This document shows, in pieces, positions 1 through 8,099 of a stretch of 64,000 bases of DNA. Source of the DNA: Autumnicola sp041679265 (GTDB taxonomy: Bacteria; Bacteroidota; Bacteroidia; Flavobacteriales; Flavobacteriaceae); NCBI RefSeq assembly GCF_041679265.1, contig NZ_JBGFSM010000009.1, positions 1 through 64,000 on the forward strand, given 5' to 3'. Both the position numbers and the translations under genes were made by a program. How positions within the stretch are numbered: the first letter of the stretch is position 1; every line of letters begins with the position of its first letter. The notes under the pieces were generated by a model. The model had not been told where the DNA came from and made no database searches. It saw nothing but the letters and a program-made list of their open reading frames with translations.

Positions 1-45
1 GAGAAAAAACATAAAATCTTAGTTAAAACCGACACCAAATAAAAA

Positions 46-71
46 CCGCCTCATTTTGGTAAATGAGACGG
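46..71 (-). terminator. Rho-independent terminator after the SDR gene
   Basis: An 11-bp stem (46-56 with 61-71, loop TGGT) pairs completely on the minus-strand RNA, with one G-U pair, and is followed there by a T-rich tail. It lies downstream of the minus-strand gene ending at 121. The same hairpin recurs at 24604-24628. Confidence 0.85.
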
Positions 72-120
72 CTTCTTATTTTTTCTATATTTTCAGAAAA
101 CCGCAAACCTCCGGCACAGA

Positions 121-933
121 TTAAATTTTATGCTGAAAGCTGAAATTCAGCATTTCCGCAAGCCGTTCAGATTTTATATGTTTTCCTTTTGAAGTTTTGT
201 CATGATCATACTCCGGCAAAGCCAGTTGGTTTGCCGTAGCTTTTTCAGTATAATAAATTTCCTTGGCAGGGTGTTCGGGATAAGCGGCATTAAAAGTGGT
301 TCCCCAGGCTTCTTTTTCAATGATTTTCCTGATAATTTCAATACCATCTTCCTGCTGAATGAGATTCACAGGGGCTTCAGGATTCGTGAGCCCGGTCCTG
401 CCGGAAAGAAAATTCACAGGATGCCGGTCTTTGCCAATTAAGCCTCCAAATCTTAAAATGCTGGTCTCAAATTCAGAAGAAGCTTTTAATATTTTCTCTG
501 CGGAAATAATCTCTTCAGCGGCCCTGGAAGAAGCATTTGCCGGCATATCTTCTGTATAAACCGGGAAATCTTCAGTATCTTCATAAACCGAAGTGGAGCT
601 AATAAAAAGCACTTTTTTAATCCTGCTTTTCCTGAGATAGCCAAGCAGTATTTCTATTTTTCCGCTGAAATCTTTTTCCGGATCCTTTCTAAGGCCAGGA
701 GGGATATCAATAATAAGAATTTCGGCATCAGAGAGGAAGGCACTTAGATCTCCCTGCACTCCTTCAGGCAATAATTTAATTTGATATGGGGTAATATTCT
801 CCTCCCGTAGCTTTACAATTTTCTCCCTGGAAGTGGTAGAGCCTTTCACGCTATAGCCGTCTTCAATAAGCCTTTTGGCCAGGGGAAGTCCCAGCCAGCC
901 ACATCCTAAAATGGCGATATTGGTAATTTGCAT
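121..933 (-). CDS. Atypical NAD(P)-binding SDR/epimerase-like protein
   Basis: A 270-residue protein with a Rossmann dinucleotide-binding start (GCGWLGLPLA, residues 10-19) and an extended-SDR-like SSTSVY strand near residue 112. The Tyr-x-x-x-Lys catalytic pair expected after that strand is not visible; the corresponding helix reads SSRAAEEIISAEKIL. It therefore fits the atypical YeeZ-like SDRs, which bind a nucleotide but lack the normal active site. It starts 9 nt after the M28 peptidase stop, so the two are probably cotranscribed. The cytoplasmic substrate is unknown. The family is fairly sure; the reaction is not. Confidence 0.8.
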   Translation of the reverse strand: MQITNIAILGCGWLGLPLAKRLIEDGYSVKGSTTSREKIVKLREENITPYQIKLLPEGVQGDLSAFLSDAEILIIDIPPGLRKDPEKDFSGKIEILLGYLRKSRIKKVLFISSTSVYEDTEDFPVYTEDMPANASSRAAEEIISAEKILKASSEFETSILRFGGLIGKDRHPVNFLSGRTGLTNPEAPVNLIQQEDGIEIIRKIIEKEAWGTTFNAAYPEHPAKEIYYTEKATANQLALPEYDHDKTSKGKHIKSERLAEMLNFSFQHKI

Positions 934-942
934 CAGTTTGCT

Positions 943-3270
943 TTAATTTTTAATAGAGCTTTTTTCTTCTGAATTTTTATCCAAATTAATCCTTTTCCTA
1001 ATGATCACGGCATCATTAACTACAAAAGGCCTCGGAATCATCCAGCTTTCCCGGGCAGGTACATGCAATTGCTTGTTGTCCAGAAGGTCATAACTGGATT
1101 CATATAAGGTAAATTCCGGAACTTGATCCTTTTCAAGGCTAAAATTTATCCTTAGGGTATCCCTGCTTCCTGAATGGTAAAGCAATAAACGCCCTTTCCG
1201 GCGAATATTTTGTGCCAGGTTAACAGGATCTGCGGTTTGTCCATTTACCTGAAATTCTTCAAAATCCAGGTCTTTTCCTGTAAAAAGTTCCATCCGGTTC
1301 ACCTTCCGGTTAGGTGCGATTTTAAGGGAATATTGGCTGAGATTAGCAGAACTTACCGTTTTTTTCAACATAACATTGGGTTCTTTTAGCGCTACCGCAG
1401 GGGCAGGAGCCTTATAAGTAAATCTGCTCCCGTACTTGCTGTCAAAATTTGTGTTTTCGGCAGTTTCGGGTGGCGGATTTTTGCCAAAAAATTTACCTGT
1501 CCATTCGTCCAGGATATGATCGTAAGAATACCAGTAAGCGTTATTTTTATCGGCATCATAAAGGTAAATCAGGCTGTTTGGCTTTGGACGTTCCTCATTA
1601 AATCCGGAAGTAAGATGGGCTTTCACTAAAAAACATAGAAAAATGATAAAGCTTATTACGGCCAGCAGCCTGTTCCTTTTAAAATAGGCAAATACGGGGT
1701 ACAAAAGTGCGAATAGCAGCACCGTTAAAATGGCAGAAACAAAGAGTATTTTTAATCCCAGTGCCACGGGAAAAGCATCTACAAAAGGCTGTAAAATAAA
1801 TACCGCGGGTAAGGAAAGCAATGCCATGAGCAGCAGGTTTGGTCGGCTTTGTCTCATCATGACGAACAACTGAATAAGGCTGAAGAAGAACGGAATAAGA
1901 AAATATGCCGCTCCTTTTAAGTAAAACGAGGTAAGGCAGCAAATGAAAAGCCAGAAGCACATAGGGGCGACAAAAAAAGAAGCTTTTTCTTGGGAATAGG
2001 CAGATTTCCTGTAAGAAAAAAATGAAATGCCAAGGCCAAGAAAAATGGCGCCGTAAATGTAGGAATAGCCGTTATAAGGAAATCCCTGCTCAATCTCGGC
2101 ATATTGCGGATAGATTATCAGGCAAAATTCCCAGAGCAGGTAAACGGCCAGCGCAGAGCCTAAAAGGCTAATTAGAAAAGGCACAAAACCTTTAAAAATA
2201 GATTTAAGATCCAGTCGATCTGAGGAAAGTCCGTAAATGAGTAAGGCGGCAAACAGCAGCAGGGACAGGATTAGCAGAGGGAAAATCCATGCAAAGGGAT
2301 AACTTATTATTTTGCCGAAGGGCAGGTTGAAATATAGAACCTCTTCAGCAGCATCCAGCTGCAGGCTGGCATCTTTAAAATAATAGAGTAATGCCATAAG
2401 ATAATTACCCTGCTGCGCCAGGCTTTCTTTATCTAAATTTTTAGGAAGATCTGTGGCGGTGTGGTAATTAAAATGCTCATCTATAAAGGCAAAATTAAAG
2501 CCGTTAATATTCCCCTGTTCCCTTAGCACGGTTAGATCGGTATCATTTGGAAGCATTTTATAAACACTGTAGGCCAGGGAGTTGGTAACAGGAAATTCGG
2601 GTGCGGCTGCTTTAAAAGCTTTTATTAAAGCTGAATTTGCAGTATTGGTTTCCAGCAGCATAAAAGAATTGCCCCCACTGCCTCGGGATTCAAAATTTAG
2701 CGCAAGTTGTACATCTTTGGCCCAGGGATGTTCTTTAATAAATAATTCTGCCCCGTTTAATCCCAGCTCTTCGGCGTCTGTAAACAGGAGAATTATGTCA
2801 TTTTGATGAGGCACACTATCGGCAAGAAATGCCCGTATTCCTTCCAGAATTGTGGCAACGCCACTTCCGGCATCGCTGGCGCCGTAAGAAGAGTGGGGGT
2901 CACTGTCATAATGCGTCATCAAGGCCAAAGCCTGCCCGTCGCCTGTGCCTTCTATGCGGCATAATATGTTTTGCGGATGCGCCATTTCCCCGGCTTTATT
3001 AAGGCTGAAGCCCTCCTGGACCTGAACCTGTAAATTCATTTCCTGCAATTCCTTCACAATATAATTTCTAACCTCATTGTGAGCTTTGCTTCCTACATAA
3101 TGCGGATCTTGGGCAATTTGCCGGACATGCCGGAAAGCCCGGCCGGTAGAAAATTGTGTAGCGGGCGCGTCTACAGGTTGTATTTGGTAAGGGGAATTGC
3201 CATAATAGCTTAGCCAAACAGCTGTAATTATAAGCAGGAAAGCGGGAAGCGCAGATAATTTCTTCGGCAT
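943..3270 (-). CDS. M28 family metallopeptidase with multi-pass membrane domain
   Basis: A 775-residue protein: an N-terminal membrane anchor (about 5-24), an extracytoplasmic M28 aminopeptidase domain (about 45-300), roughly eight or nine transmembrane helices (about 325-570), and a soluble C-terminal domain. The two-zinc ligand set of M28 is visible: His120, Asp133, Glu168, Glu194 and His270, with Glu167 in the catalytic general-base position (DAEELG). The architecture is that of the ER-metallopeptidase/Fxna group found in many Bacteroidota. It should cleave N-terminal residues from peptides in the periplasm. It is the first gene of a two-gene unit with the SDR gene. Confidence 0.9.
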   Translation of the reverse strand: MPKKLSALPAFLLIITAVWLSYYGNSPYQIQPVDAPATQFSTGRAFRHVRQIAQDPHYVGSKAHNEVRNYIVKELQEMNLQVQVQEGFSLNKAGEMAHPQNILCRIEGTGDGQALALMTHYDSDPHSSYGASDAGSGVATILEGIRAFLADSVPHQNDIILLFTDAEELGLNGAELFIKEHPWAKDVQLALNFESRGSGGNSFMLLETNTANSALIKAFKAAAPEFPVTNSLAYSVYKMLPNDTDLTVLREQGNINGFNFAFIDEHFNYHTATDLPKNLDKESLAQQGNYLMALLYYFKDASLQLDAAEEVLYFNLPFGKIISYPFAWIFPLLILSLLLFAALLIYGLSSDRLDLKSIFKGFVPFLISLLGSALAVYLLWEFCLIIYPQYAEIEQGFPYNGYSYIYGAIFLGLGISFFSYRKSAYSQEKASFFVAPMCFWLFICCLTSFYLKGAAYFLIPFFFSLIQLFVMMRQSRPNLLLMALLSLPAVFILQPFVDAFPVALGLKILFVSAILTVLLFALLYPVFAYFKRNRLLAVISFIIFLCFLVKAHLTSGFNEERPKPNSLIYLYDADKNNAYWYSYDHILDEWTGKFFGKNPPPETAENTNFDSKYGSRFTYKAPAPAVALKEPNVMLKKTVSSANLSQYSLKIAPNRKVNRMELFTGKDLDFEEFQVNGQTADPVNLAQNIRRKGRLLLYHSGSRDTLRINFSLEKDQVPEFTLYESSYDLLDNKQLHVPARESWMIPRPFVVNDAVIIRKRINLDKNSEEKSSIKN

Positions 3271-3408
3271 AAAGGAGAAAGTATGGCAGTAATTATTTCA
3301 TTTTAAAGTTAATTAAGTTTTAGCTGAAAAAAGAATATTTTAAGCTACAGATGAGAATAATTTAAAATTGGTTATATTTAAATTATTAATAATCAAAACT
3401 TTATAATT

Positions 3409-3876
3409 ATGGCCGTGAAGAGTTTTCAAGGGAAACGTGCCGAGCCGGAGAAGCCTGCAGATCCCGCAATGTTGGTTGAAGATTACATGAGTACATCACT
3501 AATCACTTTTAGAAAAGAGGAAAAAGTGGTGGATGTAATTGAAAAACTTATTGAAAATAATATTTCAGGAGGACCTGTGGTAAATGAAAATAATGAATTG
3601 CTGGGCATAATTTCTGAAGGGGACTGCCTGAAACAGATTTCTGACAGCCGTTATTATAATATGCCTATGGAAGATCTCACGGTAGAAAAACATATGACTT
3701 GTAATGTGCAAACCATAGACGGCAAAATGAATGTGTTAGATGCCGCTAAAAAGTTTATTGAGCTAAAGCGCAGGCGTTTTCCTATTCTGGAAGACGGGAA
3801 ACTGGTGGGGCAAATAAGTCAGCGGGATGTTTTAAGGGCTGCTTTGCGGTTAAAAGGAGATACCTGGTGGGGCTAA
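3409..3876 (+). CDS. CBS domain-pair protein
   Basis: A 155-residue cytoplasmic protein made of two consecutive CBS domains (about residues 25-80 and 92-150) after a short charged N-terminus. CBS pairs bind adenosyl nucleotides, and stand-alone ones usually regulate a partner, which is not evident here. Typical CBS strand-turn signatures are visible (GGPVVNENNELLGIISEGD and RRFPILEDGKLVGQISQRD). Its stop codon overlaps the last 4 nt of the convergent zinc-ribbon gene. The upstream 130 nt is AT-rich and shows no perfect TAnnTTTG box. Confidence 0.85.
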   Translation: MAVKSFQGKRAEPEKPADPAMLVEDYMSTSLITFRKEEKVVDVIEKLIENNISGGPVVNENNELLGIISEGDCLKQISDSRYYNMPMEDLTVEKHMTCNVQTIDGKMNVLDAAKKFIELKRRRFPILEDGKLVGQISQRDVLRAALRLKGDTWWG

Positions 3877-4220
3877 TTTTTCTTTACCAGGGCATAGAAA
3901 TCATTATCTAATGGGAGATAGCCCTGGTCATATACAAAATAATAAACGGTCCCGGTTTTGGTTGTGTAGATGCTGGTAATGAGGTTAAAGCTAAAGCCTT
4001 TTTCCAGTAATCTGGCCTTACTGGTTTTACCTTTGTTTTCCGGGTTTAATTCCTGCAGGATCTTATAATTTTTCCGCAACTGGTTGTTAACATTTCTAAC
4101 CAGTATATTTTCGTTGCGGTTTGCCTTATTATGGTGAGCGTTACGGCAATAATCACTGCAGAATTTTTTATCCTCACGGCCAACCAGTTTTTCTCCACAT
4201 TCCAGGCAATTTTTCTGCAT
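3873..4220 (-). CDS. Small zinc-ribbon protein of unknown function
   Basis: A 115-residue protein with an N-terminal treble-clef-like zinc site: Cys5-x2-Cys8 and Cys21-x3-Cys25 followed by His29-His30. The remaining 80 residues are a basic, mixed alpha/beta region that I cannot assign. It has no signal peptide, so it is probably cytoplasmic and could bind nucleic acid. It overlaps the convergent CBS gene by 4 nt at the 3' end and lies 59 nt downstream of the DUF4174 gene. Confidence 0.75.
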   Translation of the reverse strand: MQKNCLECGEKLVGREDKKFCSDYCRNAHHNKANRNENILVRNVNNQLRKNYKILQELNPENKGKTSKARLLEKGFSFNLITSIYTTKTGTVYYFVYDQGYLPLDNDFYALVKKN

Positions 4221-4279
4221 AAATTAAAGATAAGTAAAAAAGTTAATGCAGTTGCACCAGTTTTTCCAATTCAAAATAA

Positions 4280-4717
4280 TCATTTCCTGTTTTTTCGCAT
4301 TTCTGCTTGTCGCATGGGCATGACATCTATGGTAGAAAAAAGCTGTTCTATGCTTAGCAAATCTGTTTTTGTAAGCTTGGTGCCGCCATCAAGGCCTATA
4401 AGCTGAACTTCAAAATTAGCATTTGTGCGCTTGAGCTCCTGGTAAAGTTTGCTGCTATTCTTCCATTCCTCATCATCCTTAAGTCCGTTTTTATAAGCTT
4501 CAGGAGAAATTTTGAAAATAATGAGTTTTCTTTCTTGAAGTCCCTCTTCATTTTTTTGTAGTTCCTGTATTTGCTCTTTAAAAACGGAATTTTCAGGATT
4601 GGGAGTAAAAATTAATAGCAACCGGTTACTCCATTGATAAGTGGAAAGATCCTGTGCATTGATAGTCTTCATACCAAACAATAATAAAAAAAGCAGAAGT
4701 AGTTTTTTCAAGCTCAT
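4280..4717 (-). CDS. DUF4174 domain secreted protein
   Basis: A 145-residue protein with a cleavable signal peptide (about 1-21, ending INA-QD). The rest matches the DUF4174 pattern: an early strand RLLLIFTPNPENS, a central IGLDGGTKLT turn, and a C-terminal IDVMPMRQAEMR segment. The domain resembles a degraded thioredoxin/peroxiredoxin fold without catalytic cysteines, so its biochemical role is unknown. It is exported to the periplasm and diverges from the GH2 gene across a 169-nt region that carries an inverted repeat and a hairpin. Confidence 0.8.
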   Translation of the reverse strand: MSLKKLLLLFLLLFGMKTINAQDLSTYQWSNRLLLIFTPNPENSVFKEQIQELQKNEEGLQERKLIIFKISPEAYKNGLKDDEEWKNSSKLYQELKRTNANFEVQLIGLDGGTKLTKTDLLSIEQLFSTIDVMPMRQAEMRKNRK

Positions 4718-4749
4718 GCCTTAAATTACGAAAATAAGGCTTTTGCTTC

Positions 4750-4774
4750 TTTGAAATGCAGAAATAGTTTCAAA
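4750..4774. promoter_or_regulatory. Inverted repeat TTTGAAA-N11-TTTCAAA between divergent genes
   Basis: Two perfect 7-bp arms (4750-4756 and 4768-4774) are separated by 11 nt in the divergent region between the DUF4174 and GH2 genes. The spacing would suit a dimeric regulator, but none is encoded nearby. Confidence 0.35.
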
Positions 4775-4835
4775 TGAAAACATAAGCCAGGAAGATCAAA
4801 ACCCGGGATATTAATATAATTATCTATAACTTAAC

Positions 4836-4862
4836 AGCCCTTTCATTTCTGGTGGAAGGGCT
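4836..4862 (+). promoter_or_regulatory. Stable hairpin in the GH2 leader
   Basis: A 10-bp stem (AGCCCTTTCA with TGGAAGGGCT, 7-nt loop) sits 24 nt upstream of the GH2 start and is followed by TTTACTATTACTAAATTTTT. No plus-strand gene precedes it, so it is not an ordinary terminator. It may be an attenuator or a stabilising 5' structure. Confidence 0.45.
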
Positions 4863-4886
4863 TTACTATTACTAAATTTTTGATCT

Positions 4887-6713
4887 ATGAATATGCGTAC
4901 CCTTTTTAGTTACCTGTTTTTGCTGGGCTTAATTCTGAATTTACCTTCCATTGCTTTTTCCCAGGAACTTATCCAAAACCTTCCGGGAAGGGAAACGATT
5001 AGCCTTAACGGACGCTGGAATTATATTGTTGATCCATATCAAATGGGATATCTGGATTACCGGCAGCAACCTTTTGATCAAAGCGAGTCCGGCAAGGGTG
5101 GATTTTATGATAATATTACAGCTGAAGATATAGATTCATCCCAACGCGTGGAGTACGATTTTAGCCAGTCCCCAACATTAAAAGTACCCGGAGACTGGAA
5201 CTCCCAGGAGGAAAAACTGGAATTATATGAAGGTACACTGTGGTATAAAAGAGACTTCCGTGTAGACCTTCAGGAGAGTAAGCGTTATTTTCTTCATTTT
5301 GGGGCAGTGAATTATGAAGCCCATGTGTATTTAAATGGGGAAAAATTAGGAGTGCATAAAGGTGGTTTTACGCCTTTTCAGTTTGAAGTGACCAGCAATT
5401 TAAGAGACGGGAAAAACTTTGTAGTGGTTATGGTGGATAATACCCGAAAAAAAGATGAGGTTCCAACCGTAAATACCGATTGGTGGAACTATGGCGGAAT
5501 CACCCGGGATGTGGATTTAATCATTACTCCTAAAAATTTTATCCGGGATTATAAGGTACAACTGGCAGATAATGATATGAAAATGATTTCAGGATTTGTT
5601 CAATTGGATGGCAATCAAAAACAACGACAAATTAAAGTTGAAATTCCGGAACTTAAAATTTCCAAGACCATCAGTGTAAACAATTCAGGGAAAGTGGATT
5701 TTGATATCCCGGTGAAGAATGTAGATTACTGGTCGCCAAAGAACCCAAAATTATATGAGGTTAAAATATCTACTGAAAATGATGAAATTCAGGATGAGAT
5801 TGGTTTTAGAACAATAGAAACAAAAGGCCAGGATATTCTATTAAACCAGCAGTCAGTTTTCCTGAAGGGAATATCCATACATGATGAAAATCCTTTTACA
5901 GAAGGTAGGCTGCGCAATGAGGGCGATATGAGAATGATGTTGAGCTGGGCTAAAGAACTTGGTTGTAATTTTGTTCGGCTGGCACATTACACCCATAATG
6001 AGAAAATGCTTCGCCTGGCAGATGAAATGGGCCTTATGGTATGGGCAGAGATTCCTGTGTACTGGACCATATCCTGGGAAAATATGGAAACTTATGAAAA
6101 TGCTGAAAATCAATTGGCCTCTGGTATTATAAGAGACAAAAATAGGGCAAGTATTATTATATGGTCTGTGGGAAATGAAACCCCGGTTACCGAAGCACGA
6201 AATGATTTTATGGGAAAATTAATCGCTAAAGCAAGGCAACTTGATGACACCCGGTTAATAGCTGCTGCACTGGAGGTGGAAACAGAAGGTAATGTGGCGG
6301 TTGTTAACGATCCTTTGGGTGAAAAACTGGATTTGGCAAGTTTCAATGAATACGCAGGCTGGTATTGGGGAGAACCGGAAAATATGTCTCAATATACGTT
6401 CGATATTAAATATAATAAACCTGTGGTAATAACCGAATTTGGAGGAGGTGCACTTGGAGGTTTTCATGCAGATAACACCACGATGTGGAGCGAGGAGCAT
6501 CAGGAATATCTTTATGAACAACAATTAAAAATGCTGGATAAAATAGAAGGCCTTAGGGGAATGACGCCGTGGATACTTGTAGATTTTAAATCGCCAAGAA
6601 GAAATCATCCGGTTTATCAGAATTTCTGGAATAGGAAAGGACTTATTTCTGAAACCGGGGAAAAGAAAAAAGCCTTTTATATACTTCAGGATTATTACCA
6701 GAATATGAATTAA
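4887..6713 (+). CDS. Glycoside hydrolase family 2, beta-glucuronidase-like
   Basis: A 608-residue exported enzyme with a signal peptide (about 1-26), a GH2 jelly-roll domain (about 30-215), an Ig-like domain (about 216-312) and a TIM barrel (about 313-608). The acid/base Glu431 lies in WSVGNETP and the nucleophile Glu517 in ITEFGGG. The NxK motif that recognises the glucuronate carboxylate in beta-glucuronidases appears as WNRKG (Asn582, Lys584), and ASFNEYAGWYWG also matches that subgroup. It probably releases beta-linked glucuronate; a beta-galactosidase activity is less likely. Both ATG codons (4887 and 4893) could serve as start. It is convergent with the CE15 gene. Confidence 0.88.
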   Translation: MNMRTLFSYLFLLGLILNLPSIAFSQELIQNLPGRETISLNGRWNYIVDPYQMGYLDYRQQPFDQSESGKGGFYDNITAEDIDSSQRVEYDFSQSPTLKVPGDWNSQEEKLELYEGTLWYKRDFRVDLQESKRYFLHFGAVNYEAHVYLNGEKLGVHKGGFTPFQFEVTSNLRDGKNFVVVMVDNTRKKDEVPTVNTDWWNYGGITRDVDLIITPKNFIRDYKVQLADNDMKMISGFVQLDGNQKQRQIKVEIPELKISKTISVNNSGKVDFDIPVKNVDYWSPKNPKLYEVKISTENDEIQDEIGFRTIETKGQDILLNQQSVFLKGISIHDENPFTEGRLRNEGDMRMMLSWAKELGCNFVRLAHYTHNEKMLRLADEMGLMVWAEIPVYWTISWENMETYENAENQLASGIIRDKNRASIIIWSVGNETPVTEARNDFMGKLIAKARQLDDTRLIAAALEVETEGNVAVVNDPLGEKLDLASFNEYAGWYWGEPENMSQYTFDIKYNKPVVITEFGGGALGGFHADNTTMWSEEHQEYLYEQQLKMLDKIEGLRGMTPWILVDFKSPRRNHPVYQNFWNRKGLISETGEKKKAFYILQDYYQNMN

Positions 6714-6762
6714 AATTTTCAGAAGTGAATAGTTTTTAAAAACCTGCTCACTTCTGAAATTT
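6713..6762. terminator. Shared terminator between convergent GH2 and CE15 genes
   Basis: A long inverted repeat (AGAAGTGA paired with TCACTTCT and flanking AAATTT/AAATTT) starts at the GH2 stop codon and ends just before the CE15 stop. It could end transcription from both sides. Confidence 0.65.
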
Positions 6763-6767
6763 CTGCT

Positions 6768-8099
6768 TTATTCGAGATATTTTTCAGCATAGTCTATAAA
6801 ATAAGGCCAGTTTGGGATTACAGTATGGCCTCCCTCATGCTTGCGGAAAGCAATTTCCCCTTCTGTAATGGCTTCATGACCTTCAGGATAAGTTGAAGTG
6901 CCGAGACCTTTTTTCCCTAGTAGTTCATAAACAGGACCCGCATGAAGCCCACCTAAAAACATCCCTTTGGCATCTATCCATTTCCCTTCAACATCAGGGT
7001 CGCCAGAACTTATAAAAACAGGCCTTGGTGCGGCCATGGCAATTAATTCATGCGCATCAACAGGAAGGTCATTAGGAGTTAAAGGCCCGGCATATTTAAT
7101 GAAATTTGGCGCAAACCAATGATATTCTGCAGACGAGGCGAGATTTTCTACCTGTTCCCCATATTCCCTTCTCAGGATTTTTGTCCCTCCTGCGCCGGAA
7201 GAACCTATAAAACCAATTGCGAACCTTGGTTCGTAAGCCATTGCTACAATAGCGGCTTTACCGTAGCGGGACAAACCTTCAATTCCAACTTTATCAGCAT
7301 TCACATCGGGATTTGTCTCAAAATAATCCAGTGCGCGGCTGGCGCCCCAGGCCCATGCGCGAAGCGCCCCCCAGTCATCAACTTTTCTTGGTTCACCTTT
7401 ATTTACTAAACCTATTATTCCCTGCCGTAGCCCGGCACCATTATCTGCCTGATAGCTGGTGGGAATCAAGATCGCATAACCCCAGCCTTTTTCAAGGAGC
7501 TGTTCCTGCCATGGAGTGCCTTCAGGTTCCGGCCTTTTGAAATTTGCCGGCCAGTTCCATCCAAATTCCATCATTACGGGAACAGGTTTTTCAGGATTTT
7601 TAGGAACTGTAAGCGTAAGGTCAATATTTACTTCAATTTCAGGGTAGGAAGAGTTATCTACATGCCCCTGCAATTTCTTGAGGTTAACGGGTATATTTCC
7701 TATTACAGAATCTGTTTGATTTAGCACCTCCCAGGTCACTCCGGGAACATTTTCCGGTACCCGGCCATAGATCTCGCGGTCAAAATCTTCTTTTATTTCA
7801 GCTCTTCTTTTTTTCCAATCTTCAGCAGAAGTCACTTTAGAACCATCTTTAAAAGTTAGCGGGTTCGGCAGGCTATCATAAGGAGAAGCCTTGGATTCAT
7901 CAGCATTTGCGGCGTTGGGATCATTGGGATTGCCTGAAGGTCCCGTCCTTAATTCCTCAATTCCCAGCTTTTGCATCATCAGCTGGTGATCTTCATAGCT
8001 TAATTTATTAATACTGTCCCTGTCTTTTTGAGAAAACTGGGCAAAACAAGTTGTGCTGGCGGCTACTGAAAAAAGCAGTATTAAAAATATTTTATTCAT
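6768..8099 (-). CDS. CE15 glucuronoyl esterase
   Basis: A 443-residue secreted alpha/beta hydrolase with a signal peptide (1-20). The CE15 nucleophile motif is visible as GLSRYGK (Ser277, with oxyanion Arg278). It is followed by GSSGAGG, the HWFAPNF segment typical of the family, an acidic residue in SGDPD (about 367-369), and the catalytic His425 in EGGHTVIPNWP. CE15 enzymes cleave esters between glucuronic acid of xylan and lignin alcohols. Its ATG overlaps the GH9 stop (ATGAATAA), so the two are translationally coupled and probably secreted together to attack plant or algal cell wall. An acetyl-xylan esterase role is a weaker alternative. Confidence 0.88.
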   Translation of the reverse strand: MNKIFLILLFSVAASTTCFAQFSQKDRDSINKLSYEDHQLMMQKLGIEELRTGPSGNPNDPNAANADESKASPYDSLPNPLTFKDGSKVTSAEDWKKRRAEIKEDFDREIYGRVPENVPGVTWEVLNQTDSVIGNIPVNLKKLQGHVDNSSYPEIEVNIDLTLTVPKNPEKPVPVMMEFGWNWPANFKRPEPEGTPWQEQLLEKGWGYAILIPTSYQADNGAGLRQGIIGLVNKGEPRKVDDWGALRAWAWGASRALDYFETNPDVNADKVGIEGLSRYGKAAIVAMAYEPRFAIGFIGSSGAGGTKILRREYGEQVENLASSAEYHWFAPNFIKYAGPLTPNDLPVDAHELIAMAAPRPVFISSGDPDVEGKWIDAKGMFLGGLHAGPVYELLGKKGLGTSTYPEGHEAITEGEIAFRKHEGGHTVIPNWPYFIDYAEKYLE

